The position numbers and the translations under genes are program-made. From the NCBI GenBank assembly GCA_003254905.1, contig QANU01083368.1, positions 101,520-165,519 on the forward strand: 64,000 nt of DNA. The letters run 5' to 3'. Below the pieces are notes generated by a model. That model did no database searches and was not told the origin of the DNA. It was given only the letters and a program-made list of their open reading frames with translations. Below are positions 12,885 through 26,139 of this stretch, piece after piece. The stretch comes from Nissolia schottii. Its lineage: Eukaryota > Streptophyta > Magnoliopsida > Fabales > Fabaceae. Numbering within the stretch: position 1 is the first letter of the stretch; each line of letters starts with the position of its first letter.

Positions 12885-13210
12885 TTATAATAAAATGGTT
12901 GTGTCTTATAATAACACGATAGTTATGTCTAGGTATAAACCAAAGTTATGTCTTACAAAGTTGATAAGTTTAGGTTTACAATTGAATAATAGTTAGGTCT
13001 CTTATAACACAATCGTTGTGTCTTACTTCACAGAGAGAGTGCTATGTTGCTCCAGCATTCCAACTCAAGTTAGGTCTATTATAATAAAATGGTTGTGTCT
13101 TATAATAACACGATGGTTATGTCTAGGTATAAACCAAAGTTATGTCTTACAAAGTTGATGGTCTACAATTGAATAATGATTAGGTTTCTTACAACACAAT
13201 TGTTGTGTCT
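12885..13210. repeat. ~194-bp tandem repeat beside the gap, rich in GTTGTGTCT motifs
   Basis: The segment starting TTATAATAAAATGGTTGTGTC at 12885 recurs at 13079, giving a period of about 194 bp, with one small deletion in the second copy. Each copy contains many variants of GTTRTGTCT, spaced roughly every 20-40 bases and all in the same orientation. The array is truncated by the gap. Confidence 0.8.
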
Positions 13211-13309
13211 TGCTTCACTGAGAGTATGGTACGTGGCTTCAGCACTTCAACCCAAGCTACCACTGACGTTAACAATGAAGAGATTGTTTTAGCAACATTT
13301 GACGAGAAT

Positions 13310-13870
13310 GCAGGAAGACACAACTATATAATGCTAAAAGACACAACGAACTAGTAAACACAGACCTAACCGTGATGAAGTACAAAACACAACATTTTCG
13401 ATTGTGTAGACACAACCATACACTCTGCATAGGCATATACAACTATTTCTTTCAAAAACCCACAAAATAGTGTACATAACGTAGATAGACCTAACCAGTT
13501 TTCTTTCATCAAATATAACCATAGAGCGTTACAACCAACTTACCAACATCAGACACAACCGTAGTAGAGAACGTAATACAACCATTTATTTTACTCAGAC
13601 ACAACCTTTTTCATATTTTAGACACAATCATTTATTTTACTCAGACACAACGTTTTTCATATCTTAGACACAACAATTTATTTTAGTCAACTGCTTATTT
13701 CAGTCAGACACAACATTTTTCATACCTTAGACACAACCATTTATTTTACCTAGACATAACCTTTCTCATATTTTTAGATACAACCATTTATTTTACTCAG
13801 ACACAACCTTTTTCATTTTTAGACGCAATCGTTCGTAAAATGAAACGTAACTTTCTTAAATAACAAGACA
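13310..13870. repeat. Array of AGACACAACC motifs in opposite orientation, partly a ~46-bp minisatellite
   Basis: Many copies of AGACACAAC or close variants occur here. This is the reverse complement of the motif in 12885-13210. From about 13552 to 13830 they form a degenerate tandem unit of about 46 bp, combining a motif copy, CATTTATTTTACTC, a second motif copy and a CTTTTTCATATTTT-like stretch. Opposed clusters of short motifs resemble subterminal repeats of a DNA transposon, but I could not find the terminal inverted repeats. Confidence 0.65.
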
Positions 13871-15655
13871 TAACCAATATTTAGCTGAAATAAAAACGGT
13901 TTTGTTCGAAAGCAAAAATAACAGAAGGAAACTTGCTATGAACTAAAATAATTTTTTTGGTTTGACGATTAACTTGCAAAAAGAACACGAATTAGTAAGG
14001 GTTAGGTCTTACTAGTAGTTATAGAGACGAAAAAACCTTGCGATGGAAGAGTTGAAAAATGTGGTTGCAGAAGATGGAGGAAGAAAGGAAGACGAGAGAT
14101 GAAGAAGAGAGGGTTATGTTGTGGGAGAAGAAAGGAAGACGAGAGAGAAATGTGAACGGTTGAGGGGTTTATGAGAGAGTGTGTGAGACACGCGCACGTT
14201 TTGAGAGAGTGGAGCACGTTTTTCCATTTTGTTGGGACCAAGGAGTCATGGGTAGTTATTGCCTCGCATGTGCAATAATCTAATTCACAATAATTAGGGG
14301 TCTTTTTTTTTCTTTGATTGATCCCAACACGTGAAGACATCTTATTGGTAAATTTCCCCTTCATCCTGTGTCGCACGTGACATCATGAGATAAATGGATG
14401 GTTCCGAATTCTGATCGGAGCCCTTGGGCCCTGGCTAACCTCGCGTCACATTATTTATTACTTTTCCTAGTTTGTTTTCTTTTTTTTAGTTGAGATTCAT
14501 TTGTTTTTAATTTACTTAATACCAGAGAAAATACAGAGATAAATTATAGAATTTTTTTTTATTTTTTATACTCCACTTATTAGAATAGGGAGGAAAAAAA
14601 TTACTTTAAAAAAATAAAATTAGAACTCAAAGGAACAAAATTTTTCTCTATGTTTATATTCTCTTATCCTGTCTATAATATTTAATATAATCTAAGAATA
14701 CGTCTCTGAGTTGAGTTTAGAAAAGTCCTAACTCACATGTACAATCTAAGGGAAGAGGATAGATAGGACATTGGAAATATTCTTTTTGTTTATGCAGAGA
14801 GAACTTACAAGGGATTCTCAGTTGAATTAAAAAAAAAAAACCTAGGTTGAATAATAAAAATTACAAGGGGATCTCACCAAATAAATAAATAATAATTATA
14901 GGAGGAAATAGCAATGGCAATATTTTATTAGGTAGCTTCCAGCTTGATGTATTGCAATTGTACGCAATGTTTTTCTATTGGCAAGTCAAATCTGTTTCGT
15001 GTATTTTTGTTGTTATCTGTGGAGAAAATAATTAAGTTATAGTAAAAAAAAAGCAAGAGAAATAATGAAATATAAATAATTTTTCAAACAAGATATATTA
15101 CAATAATTATTTTTTAAGCTAATGACTTAAATAAATATATGTATTTGTTCTTTTATCTTAATTAAATGACTGCCATTGCTCGTGCGTTTGGTCCTCCTGC
15201 CTCACCGATTCTGTGTGTCCCCACCCCAACCTCGTCTTTGTGTGACTTACCTTCTTTAACCTATTAGACCCATTTGTTTAGACCTTAACTCCCTTGCTCC
15301 TCATCCGTTCCGAACATTGCTCTTCGCTCAGGCTCGCTCCACGCCTCCCTCATCCCTTCATTGATCATTCATCCGTGGTGAGACTGAGACTCATGCAAGA
15401 TTGTCATAGCAACATCGGTACCGTGTTGGTTATACATACGTGGTCACAAACATGTTCCTCAATTTTGAAGCATGACACGCTTTGAGTCACTGTCGATCAT
15501 ATTCCATTTGGGATTCAAGGCCCCCTCGTCACATAATTGTGAAAGATTCCATCCGCATATGAGACCCGACTTTAGATCATTATACTTGTTTTACAACCCT
15601 CTAATTAAGGTCTTAGATCAACTCACGTTGTTGATATTTATGTATTCGTTTAAAA

Positions 15656-15694
<39 letters not shown>

Positions 15695-17987
15695 TTTTGA
15701 AGCAGGAAAAAAAAAGGTTAGAAGACAAATCAATCTTTGTTTACCTAAAACAAAAAAATAAAATAAAATGGAAGGTAGTGTTATTTTTTAATTTGCAGTG
15801 CACTTTTGGGGCTTGTTCCAGTGTCTATCATTTTTTTAAATCAGAAAACAACTGTTGCTCCACCATGGGCCATGAATTAGCAGGCGGTCATTTTATATGA
15901 CAATGGCTCCCCCAATCCCACGTGTCCTCTCAGGTCTAGCCATCGCAATAGTAGATATTCTCAATTAAATTTTTGGTTAAGTAATATTAAATATGTTTTT
16001 TTAATGTTAATTTTTTTATTATTTATATTATGTATAAGTTTGACATTTTTAATTAATGATTATATAACATATTTGACCTCACATAACAATAAATTGAATT
16101 GAGAGAATCCATTTAAAAAAAAACTACAATGTTTTAAGGGAAGGGAATTTTATATATATATATATATATATATTCCCAATTTTATAAAATCTTATATTTA
16201 AATACTTAAACAAATTGATGGAATTTATAGCATGTGAATGTGCAGGGACAAACCTCCCTATGGGGCCACCGCCTCCTCCCAAAAAAAGATTGTCAATTTT
16301 ATTTTAATAATATTTGGCCTCATTTATTATATTTGCACTATTTAAAAAAGAAATAATAGTTCATTAATATATATTTAATTACACTTATTATAATAGGGAA
16401 GCAAAACCTTTCTCCTTTCTTTATTGGGCTGAGAAAAGTCTTCCTTTCTTAATCAAGTTACATGTGTAGAATTGTCATGGCCATGGAAGAAGTACCATCC
16501 TTTCAATCATCTACATCAACTTGATCTTCTCATTTTTGTCACATGATGCTGGTTAAGAACTAAAATTATGTACACAATGATAAAGTTATCATCTGATGCA
16601 CCATCATTTGGAAGTACTAATTATAAATTTTTTAAACATCATGGTATTGTTATCAACAAGTGAGATTACCTCTCTTTTTTTCTAGCAAACGTAATATAGT
16701 GTATATTTATTACTTAAATAAAGAGAAAAAAAACTATAGAACAAGAGCCCACCAAATACATCATATATGCAATTAAAACAAATCAAATTAGGTCCTTGAT
16801 TACAATTTTAAATATGAAAACTTAGGTAGTGTTTTGTTTATATCGACAAAAGAAATAGAGATGTTAGAAATAAAAACATACTTAGAAAATGATAAAAAAA
16901 ATTGTCATATCTTAAAATAATATTTAAACTAATTTTTATATTTTTAAAAGAGATAAACACATGATACATATATCTACTATCTTACTATCTCCTTCTTATT
17001 TATTTCATAATAAAAATCAAACACTACTTAAAGAGTGTGTTTGATGTGAGATCAAAATGAAAAATATTTTTTCATTGAGATGGATCTATCATATTACATG
17101 TCAATCTAATTATCCAAAAGTTTTATTTCCTTTTTACTCACACACCAAACACACCCTCAAAAGTAAATTCAAGTTTGGAAATTCTGGTTGTTTGTTGTTG
17201 TAATGAATAAATGAAAATGCTAAACCAACATTAATTGATTTGTTTATTTTAGAGAACTTAGAAAGGAACCGACATTAGGTTAGTGATAATAGAGTAGAGC
17301 AATTAATTTTGCAAAAAGTCATATATCTAAGTTCTTCAATGCCACCTTGTTAAAATACTACTATAATTAAACGATCTACCTTTTCATTAATAGGAAGAGA
17401 CAACATTGAATACTAGACTAACTATCTACACACTCCCTTAATCATATGCTCCACCCGTTTCATTTTAATTGTCCATATTTTATTTTTTAAGATTTTAAAA
17501 TATCTGTTCATTTATAATATTTAAGTATAATTTTTTTCATTTATATCCCTAATTGTATTAGAATATTTATTAATATAAATGGATATAAAAAATAATGATT
17601 GTATTAAAAATAGAAATTTATTTTTTTATATATGAATAATTTTATCGATTCAGACTATTTTATATATTTACTAATATTTTTTTTAATCTTAGTATGTGTA
17701 GTTTTTTATTTTGGACAGTTTAAATGAAACCAAAGAAATATTACCTTAATTGAATGCACTTATATTAAACAAACATAAAATTAAAAATAATTTAAAGAAT
17801 AAATTTCCTAAAGCATCATTATTTGATTTGGTTAACATGTTTATAATGAAGAGTGAATGAAAGTTTAACAATAAATTTTACTTAAGTGACATAATTTGGA
17901 CAACAAATTTGGCCTATATAACATATAATTAGGAACAAAGGAGTAACATTTTATCACATACTGTTCAAATGTTGACAGTTATTCGAA
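13871..17987. other. AT-rich spacer with microsatellites, no gene recognised
   Basis: Around 14030-14230 the minus strand is a CT-rich leader-like sequence with an internally repeated TCTCGTCTTCCTTTCTTC. It contains no recognisable protein. (TA)n tracts occur near 15659-15692 and 16150-16172. The rest is low-complexity AT-rich DNA without conserved coding content. Confidence 0.5.
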
Positions 17988-18271
17988 GAGTTTTTTTTTT
18001 ACTAAAATGCCTTCTTACTCAAACAAAATATCAAAATGCCCATGTTTCCAAATATATTACAGGATTACACCTGTTTTGGTCAGCGTGGCACTCGCGATTG
18101 CGTGGCGATGCCACGTCAAATTCGCCAACATGCCTGAAGAATCTACACCAAATTCGCCAACTCTCCTGGCGAATTTCATTCAATTTGTCTAACCCTCCTG
18201 ACGCATTTCACTCAATCTCACCAATTGCAATGCCACATTCATACAATATTCGCCAACCGGTTTGGCAAATC
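17988..18271 (+). repeat. Left terminal inverted repeat of the MULE
   Basis: Pairs with 22463-22807 on the opposite strand. The outer ~140 bp are the best conserved. The inner part consists of spaced ATTCGCCAA motifs with more divergence and indels. Confidence 0.85.
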
Positions 18272-18793
18272 CCTTATCGGCCACTATCTCACCACCCCCA
18301 AACCCTTTCATCCATTCTAATTTTCTAAAAATCCACTATCTCTCTAGAAATTTTCTCTCTCTATAATTCCTAATTCTCTGTCCAACTCTTGGATTGCCGA
18401 AAGCTAGTTGTCAAGCTCTTGGATTCAATTTGTGCGACAGACTTGTAAGTTTTAATTTATTAAAATTTATGGTTTAATTAATATTTGTAAATTAATTTCT
18501 TTAAATGTAATCTTTAAATTGATTATGTAAATGTTGTCTATATTAGTTTGCAAAGAAATTTATGATAGATTAATGCATAGAGTAGTATGGTATTGTATGT
18601 TGTCTATATTAGTAGCAATTTATGATCGATTGATCGATAGAGTAGTATAGTATATGTAGTAGCATTATATAAATGTTGTCTATATTAGTTTGTGAAGCAA
18701 TGTATGTTTTCCATAGATTGCATTTTATACAAAATTAGAAAATGAGGAAATTTCTTATAGTGATCAACACACAATTTTTTAATATCTATTACA

Positions 18794-21006
18794 GTGTATA
18801 AGATGGCTCAGCATGTAAACCCTAGTCCAGAGGACACTTCTGTTCTAGAGTTACAAAACTGTCATGTGTCACAACATATTTGGAACGGGACTCGTGATAG
18901 GATATTACGTGTTAGGCATATAAATGCTGCAAAACACTTAGAAAAACATAGAGATGCTCTAGAATGTATCATTCCTTACTTACAGCAAGCGGGCTTTATA
19001 GAAGTTGTTCATATGGGGTATTGCACTGTTGATCACCATTTGATCACAGCACTGGCAGAGAGATGGCGTCTTGAGACACATACTTTTCATATGCCTACTG
19101 GGGAGTGCACCATGACATTGGAGGACATTAGCATTATTTCTGGTCTTCCTATTGATAGTCATGCTGTGATTGGCTGGACTCAGGATGCTCACTTGGTGGA
19201 TCGATGTGAAGAATTACTTGGTGCGTGCCCACCAGTGCATAGTGAGTATTCTGGATCGCGCATTCGGTTGTCATGACTAGTTGAGTTACTTAACAATGAG
19301 CCTGATGATAATGCAGAAGATGTTTTGGTCCAGCAGTATGCACGAGCATACTTGCTTCATTTTATTGGAGGCATATTGTTTCCAGACCATTCAGGGTCAT
19401 GGGTGCATTCTATGTTCCTCCCACTTCTAGAGGACTTCGCCATTGCTAGAACATATAGCTGGGGATCTGCAACCTTAGCTTTTATGTATAGGGAGATTTT
19501 CAAGGCTACTGATTGTGATCACCATGACATTGGAGGCCCTTGCACTATTCTCCAGTATTGGGTGTGGCATAGATTTCCTCGTCTTGCCCCTGCACTTGCT
19601 GACCCTGCCAACGAAGTAACCTACAATCAATATCTCACTGATTGTGCACGCTTTCGTCCATTGGGATTTAAGTAAGTATTATTTATTTGTTTGTGTATTC
19701 TTTTCGCTTCGAAAATTCAATGTGCATTTTATGATTTACTAATGTATTTTTGTATTTAAATTTGAATTAGGTGGCACACTCATAAAGTTTTTTCAGATTC
19801 TCCACTACATGTTCTTCAGTATTATTGTCATTTCTTCGATAACTTGAAGAAAAATGAGGTAATTATATAAATATTTGTATTTTTATTATTCTATTTTCAA
19901 TTATAATGGTCTTACTAACTTTGTTCACTTTTTCTTAGATTGTGTGGCAGCCATATACTACAGAAATATTGGCAGAACTTACTGACCTTTGCATGGCAGG
20001 GGAAGACATTAGGCAAGCAGTTGTCCCTCTGATATGTTTTTTCATCGTTGAGTAGCACCAACCTGACAGAGTTATGTGTCAGTTTGGTATGGATCAACCT
20101 ATTCCAACGAGACCACATCAGTCAGATCATCTGCATAATATCACCTTGGCCAGAAAGACTGACTAACATTGGCCAGATGTGCATAGGCAATATATTGCCT
20201 ACTAGGATTATCATCGATCGCGAATTGTTAGTCAAAGACCATTGCGTGTGCCTCTTACTGCATGTTCACAATACATGCAATGGTATAAAAAAATAACTCG
20301 ATGTTGGATCGGTCACACTTCGGCTACTCTAGGAGTTGTGGTAAGTTCCATCTCAATAATCTTTTGAAAAAGATTTATTTTGTATTATTGATGATAATTA
20401 TTTGTATTTCAACTTGTTAGGTTGACATTGCGGAGCAACAACATCTTTGGTCTGTTGATCCTCAGTCTGCATTTAACATGGACAAGCTTCGAACATCAGC
20501 CGAGGCTATCCTATCTGCATTACAGGAGCATGACTGAATTCCAAGGGAACACTTCAGTTAGCTCCTCCTTCTATGACTAACATTCCACCGCCCACTGATG
20601 ACGATAACCAGGGTGATAGGAGGGCATGTCGTAGAAGAAGAACTGGATTAGCAGATGGACGAAATTGAGTTCGTAATGCTAAAACATCTGAGTCTTCAAG
20701 CCACCAAAGTACTCCACATGAGGCCACTGCCACAACTAATGTTGACACTGCTAACCCACCATTTCACCCATCAGTTGCTTCATATCCTCCACCACCAAAT
20801 TATCTGTACCCTTACCCTTACCCTTACCCGTGACCACCATCATACTATTACCCTTCACCACCACCACCATATTCTTACCCACCATCAATGTGTCCTTACC
20901 CACTCCCATATACTTATCCATCACAGGCTGGCACGTCAGCTGATCCTTATCCTAGACCATTTGATCCTCATCCTAGACCGCTACGCTCTGATACTCAGGA
21001 TTAATG
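18794..21006 (+). pseudogene. Decayed plant mobile domain (PMD, aminotransferase-like) gene inside the MULE
   Basis: Four exon-like blocks join in frame: 18794 (or Met at 18803)-19671, 19771-19858, 19939-20340 and 20421-21006, with GT-AG junctions. The translation carries PMD landmarks, including a GYCTVDHHLITALAERW stretch, a FHMPTGECTMTLEDISIISG stretch, and GSATLAFMYREIF. The tail is Pro/Tyr-rich. The family occurs in plant genes and is often carried by transposons; its molecular role is not well defined. The copy is broken by stops at 19274-19276, 20053-20055, 20164-20166 and 20203-20205, and more after 20534. Several sit where family members have Trp. An apparent frameshift near 20540 is needed to reach the Pro/Tyr-rich tail. 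Confidence 0.8.
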
Positions 21007-21410
21007 GCTTTGTTAGGTTTAATTTGGTTTTTTTTGTTGGATCTATATTTTAACTTATGTAACGTACTTTTAACTTACTTATTTTTATTATATTCAATTT
21101 TATATAAATGTGCAATTTTTATTATATAAGGATTTATGATCATAATCAAGATTATAAGTGACAAAAGATTACCATTTTTGCTCGTGGTGCCATTAAATTG
21201 ATTTTGGTCTTTGGGAATGGAAAATTATAGGGGAGCGCACTATGATGAAATGTGTAGTTCTTTTCATCTTTGAACAATGGTAGGCAAGGCAAGCACGTGA
21301 AAAACAAAACTAGCTACCCACAAAAACTCAAGGTTTAGGCCTAAGATAAAAATAGTGATCCCAAGCCAAAACTCATATAAGATCATCTTAGCGCAACAAA
21401 CAAGCCAAAA

Positions 21411-22412
21411 TAGGGTTAGTATTTGTATTTTTTAGGGTTTAGGGTTAGGGATAGGGTTAAGTTAGGGTTATGGTTATGGACTTATGGTTATGGTTTGATT
21501 ATTAGGGTTAAGGTTAGGGTTATGGTTTAGATTATGGTTAGGGTTAAGGTTTGATTATTATGGTCAAGTTTAATGTTAGGTTAGGGTTAGGGTTTTGAAT
21601 ATTGGGATTAGGATTTTGAATATCAAGATTAAGGTTAGGATTATGGTTTGTAGTATTTCATGTTTATGTTTAGGGTTATGGATTGTATTTAGGGAGTGTT
21701 AGAGATGATGTTAGGGTTAGGGTTAGGGTTAGGTTTATATTTAAGGACATGGTTATTGTTAAGGTTTTGAATATCAAGGATTAGGGTTTTGATTAGTAGG
21801 GTTTGTATTTTTAAGTGTTAGGGTTAGGTTTAGGTTTAAATTTAGTGTTAGGGTTAGGGTTTTAAAGATTAGGGGTACATTTTTAGGGGTAAGGTTAGGG
21901 TTTGATGAGGGTTCATGGTTTGTATTTTTAGTGTTTAGGGTTAGGGTTAGGATTAGGGTTAGGGTTAGATTTAGTGTTAATGTTAGGGTTTTAAATATTA
22001 GGGGCAGGGTTTGTTTATTAGGGTTTAGGGATACAATTAGGATTTGATTAGAATTTTGGGTTAGGGTTTTGGTTTGATTAGTAGGGGTAGAGTTTTGAAT
22101 ATCAAGGCTAGGGTTATAGTTTGTTTTTTAGTGTTTAGGGTTAGGGTTAGGGTTTTAAATATTAGTGGTACGGTTTGTTTTTAGGGTTTAGGGTTATAAT
22201 TAGGGTTTGATTAGAGTTTTGGTTTGATTATTAGGATTACAACTGTGGCCAAGGTTATGGGTAGGGGTAGGATTACAATTAAAGTTTAATTAGAGTTTAG
22301 AGTTAGGGTTTTGGTTTGATTATTATGATTATGGTTGTGGCTAGGGTTATGGTTAGGGTTAGGTTTAGAGGGTTAAGGCTATTGACTTGGGTTAGGGTTA
22401 AGGTTAGGGTAA
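21411..22412 (+). repeat. Telomere-like (TTAGGG/TTTAGGG) degenerate repeat block
   Basis: About 1 kb dominated by GGGTTAGGGTTAGGG and variants with TTTAGGG, GTTTGATTA and GTTATGG interruptions, G-rich on the plus strand. It lies between the PMD pseudogene and the right inverted repeat of the MULE, so it is interstitial and apparently part of the element. Confidence 0.9.
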
Positions 22413-22462
22413 GCAAGCAAATAAAAGGTAAAAAGGGGTATGAATGTAAAATTACTCGAGGA

Positions 22463-22807
22463 AAAATTCGCCAAACCGGTTGACTAATTTGTATAGAATT
22501 CGCCAAACCAGTTGGCGAATCTTGTGCAAATGTAGCATTGAGGTTGGCGAATATGTATAGGATTCGCCACTAGTGTTGGTGAAATTGAATGAAATTCGCC
22601 AAGAGTGTTGACGAAATTGAATGACATTTGCTAAGAGATGGCAAATTTGATGTAAATTCGCTAGACATGTTGGCGAATCTAACGTGGCATCGCCACGCGA
22701 CCGCGAGTGCCACACTGGCCAAAATAGGTGTAGTACTGTAATATGTTTGGGAATAGGGGCATTTTGGTAATTTCTTTGAGTAAGAGGGGCATTTTAGTAA
22801 AAAACTC
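22463..22807 (-). repeat. Right terminal inverted repeat of the MULE
   Basis: Reverse complement of the left terminal repeat, with several ATTCGCCAA-type motifs and the GTGGCATCGCCACG palindrome-like segment near 22684. The outermost bases are AAAAAACTC. Confidence 0.85.
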
Positions 22808-22954
22808 TTATTCAAATAAAGATCATTTGTCCTCAACCTTGTCTCCCTCTTTATTCCACTAATCAAATTGTGCCACATCATTTAAAATTTTAAAATCAAA
22901 TTTATTTTTATTTTTGATAAACTTAACCGAGCTAAGGATATGGGTTGAATAAAA

Positions 22955-23530
22955 TAAGGTTTAAATATGTTTTCGGTCTTAACAAATTTTAAGATTTAGT
23001 TTAGGTCTCTGAAAAATATTATTTTTAGTTTTAGTTTAAATATATTAAAAGTATTTGATTTTAATCTCTAACATATTATAAATGATTTGTTTTTAGTCTC
23101 TGTCATTAGTGGGATTTTGTTAACGGTTGATGTGATTATCAAAATGATACATCAATATTGTTATGCGAGTAAAATAAATCTATTTGACCTATAACTCGGT
23201 TCAAACTCATAACTCGCTATTTGACACAAATTTGGGACATATGTTAGTTATGGTTTCGAGACAAATCCAGGTCAAATAATAGGTTATGGGTTAGTTTGGA
23301 TTTGAATATGATATGAGTTAATTTATTTTATTCACATGCTATTATTGACGAGATATTTTGTTAATTATGTCAGTAGTTAACAAAACCATACCGATGATAG
23401 TAACCAAAACTAAATATTTATATGTTTAAATCAAAATATAAACAAATATAATTTTTAGAGAGCTAAATCAAATTTTCAAAATTTATCAAGGATCGACATA
23501 AAATCAATAAAGAATTGAAGATCTAATTTG
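22955..23530. repeat. Legume-type dispersed repeat (GGTTTAAATATG...), probable
   Basis: Starts AAGGTTTAAATATGTTTTCG, followed by several phrases of the type 'TTTTAGTCTC'. This resembles a non-coding repeat I associate with legume genomes. The opposite end near 23460-23530 is only a weak inverted match, so limits are approximate. The remaining spacer to 25400 is AT-rich and I see no gene in it. Confidence 0.4.
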
Positions 23531-26139
23531 TATCACACCAGTCCCATAAAAAATATATCAATTATGGAGAGGCCGTGATTTAATTTGGATTATCTCTGCA
23601 ATTGCATGTTCATTTTAGATACAGAGAAATAAAATGTAATAATTATACTATGTTAAAAATTATGGAACCCCTTATATATGGATTAATCTTTCAGCATTCT
23701 TTTTTTATATTGGTAAGAATAAAAATATTGCTCACATTTAACCAAGAATCCACTATCTTTTATAATTTTTCATTTTATAATAATAAAATACGTGGTTTAA
23801 TATTATAAGTCACTAACTCTTACTGTCTTACATGATATACAGCAACTTTCAAATGTTTTAAGGAATACCAGAGAATTCTGATTCAGAACGCCAAACCTAC
23901 AAGCACTTAGAGCTAGCAATTTATATTTTTAACATTATGAATATTAATATCTCATCTAGCAATGTAGAATTGTGCATGTTAATTAATTCTTTTAAAGTGG
24001 TCCAAATTAGATACCCCTTTTTTCATTTGTTAGGCTCACATCACCGCCTGGTTCCGTCCATCGAATCGTTGAATGTGACACTCGAATTTGTGATAGAGAC
24101 CTCTGGCTCTGCGTAATCTCACACGACTTTAGGTTCTGCATAATTATAATACCTTTTTTTCTTTTGGTTATTTTAAGTTTTTTAGTTGGGTCTTTTGCTT
24201 ATATTTAATTTAAAATGGGTTGACAAGTGATAATTAATAACCTGATAGCTGCTCTGATATTTTTTTTTAATTTTCGACCTCTGATGATGTTACTTGTGGA
24301 GTTAAAATTCAACTATGTTTTTCTATGTTAAAATTTCATTTCACATTTTTTATAATTACTAGTAGCACTTCCCACATGTTAAATGGAAAACATAAGAGAA
24401 AATAAGTGTAAATAATGAGAAAAGGTGGGTTATTGTGAATAGTAGATAATGATAATGAGTAATATGGCAGTGGATAATGGGTAGTGGATATGAAATGTAT
24501 GTTAGTATATATAATATGTAAATGTATAAAAAATAAAATTAAGGATAATTTTTTAAAATAAATTAGACACAAAAAATAGTTTTTTTCCCTCTACTCTCTT
24601 CATCTATTAGTATAGATATAAAAATATTTTGAATTAAAAATAAAATCATAGCAAGATGGGCTAATTGCAATATTTTTTTTTAATGTTTGGTGATACTAAT
24701 CATTTTAAGCTTTTGACTCGACATATATTATTTTAATTTTCACATATATTATTTTAATTTAGCTAGGATTCATAAAAATACAATTTATTAATTAATGCAA
24801 GTATATATGTTTTTAAATGCTGTTCATTATCTTTGCAACAAAAATAATCTAATGTGTTGATCTTAAGCATTAAGTATTTAAAGTTGACAACTTCAGTTTT
24901 GTCTAAGACTTTTATATATTTTTTAATTAAACGAGGACTTTTTTTTGGTCTTATTTGGTATCTGGCCCAACTGATTCATTAATGCAAATTTAAAATATCG
25001 TTGAGGTTCTAAATAGAGGTGTCTCTCCCAATCCCAATAGCTCTATACAATCTTGTCAGAATTCGAACTTTGGACATTGTTTAAGGGACATAGTGCCTTT
25101 TACCGTTAGACCAATTTAGAATTGGTAAACAAAGACTTTTATATCTACATGTCTCTCACATTATAGTTTTTGAATTTTGAGTATTTAATTATTCATATCA
25201 ATATATAGGTTCTTACCCAAAATATGGAGTAAGTAAAGTGTGTGGCTCTAGTGTGTTCTAACGAATCATTTCTCTTAAAAGCTTAAGCATAATAGTTTTT
25301 TTTTTGGATTTAGAAGAGATTGTAAAGGATCGAACCTTCAATCTCTTAATCAAAATGAATCTGATACCATCTAAAAAATTATATCTCCTAAAAATTTAAG
25401 CTAATAGAACACTACAAGAAAACAGTCAATTACCGGCGGAGTTTCGTCAGAATATTACTGGTTAGACATTTGCGTTTTCGGCAAAATTAGCGTCGGTCAT
25501 CAGGCTGTCGATAAATGGTTCAATGCAAACCAATTTAGCGTCGGTTGAGGTACACCGATGGTAATTTTCGTCGGCATAGACAGACAGTAAGTTATTCACG
25601 TGTGAGTACATTTGAACCGGATTACCGTCGGTATGATGTGACGGTAAAAAAAAATAATTTATTCAACAACCACCGTCGAGTAAAAATGACGCTAACTGTA
25701 TGACTATTTTATTGACTTACCGTTGGTGGACAGCGACGGTAACTATATTAGTATTTTATTAGTCAGATTACATTGGTGGAATCCAACAGTAGAGAACAAA
25801 ATGTTGTAAGAGCTTTACAGTCGACTCTTTTGTTCGACCGACGACAAAGTTAAAAAATATTTTATTCTGATAAAACTATTATTTTAGTTCTACTACCGTT
25901 GGTTCGTATCTGACGATAGCGGAACCCTATTACCGTGGTTTATGACCGACGGTAATAAGTAAATATTTAAAAAAATAAATTTTTAATTAAAATTTTATTT
26001 TCAAATAATTATGATTTATTTTAATTACAATTTTAATAAATAATATAATTATATATATATATTATTAAATAAAAATATAAATAAATAATATACTATTACT
26101 TAATATTTAAAAAAATAACAGACGATAAATTATGATTGA

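Larger units (their letters stand above)
17988..22807 (+). mobile_element. Mutator-like element (MULE) with long terminal inverted repeats
   Basis: A 4.8-kb element. Left end 17988 onward reads GAG, a T run, then ACTAAAATGCC. Right end to 22807 is its reverse complement. Near-matching 9-bp flanks TTATTCGAA (17979-17987) and TTATTCAAA (22808-22816) look like a target site duplication of Mutator length. The inverted repeats continue inward to about 18270 and from about 22463, with a shared GTGGCACTCGCG-like core and repeated ATTCGCCAA motifs. Inside are a decayed plant-mobile-domain gene and a telomere-like block. No MURA transposase was seen, so movement would need a helper. Confidence 0.85.

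Noticed and set aside
11826-12996. Long open frames of unknown residues
   Set aside because: They only span the run of N.
13552-13830. CRISPR-like evenly spaced repeat
   Set aside because: This is plant DNA; the repeat units are directly adjoining and degenerate, so it is a minisatellite.
14002-14376. 124-aa minus-strand frame
   Set aside because: CT-rich low-complexity sequence with an internally repeated segment; no domain.
20655-21053. His/Leu-rich 132-aa frame
   Set aside because: It is the out-of-frame shadow of the Pro/Tyr-rich tail of the PMD pseudogene.
21411-22412. Real chromosome end
   Set aside because: The repeats are degenerate, lie inside a transposon and unique sequence continues on both sides.
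25000-25130. tRNA- or SINE-like B box (TTCGAACTTTGGAC)
   Set aside because: No matching A box, no flanking duplication and no tRNA fold seen.
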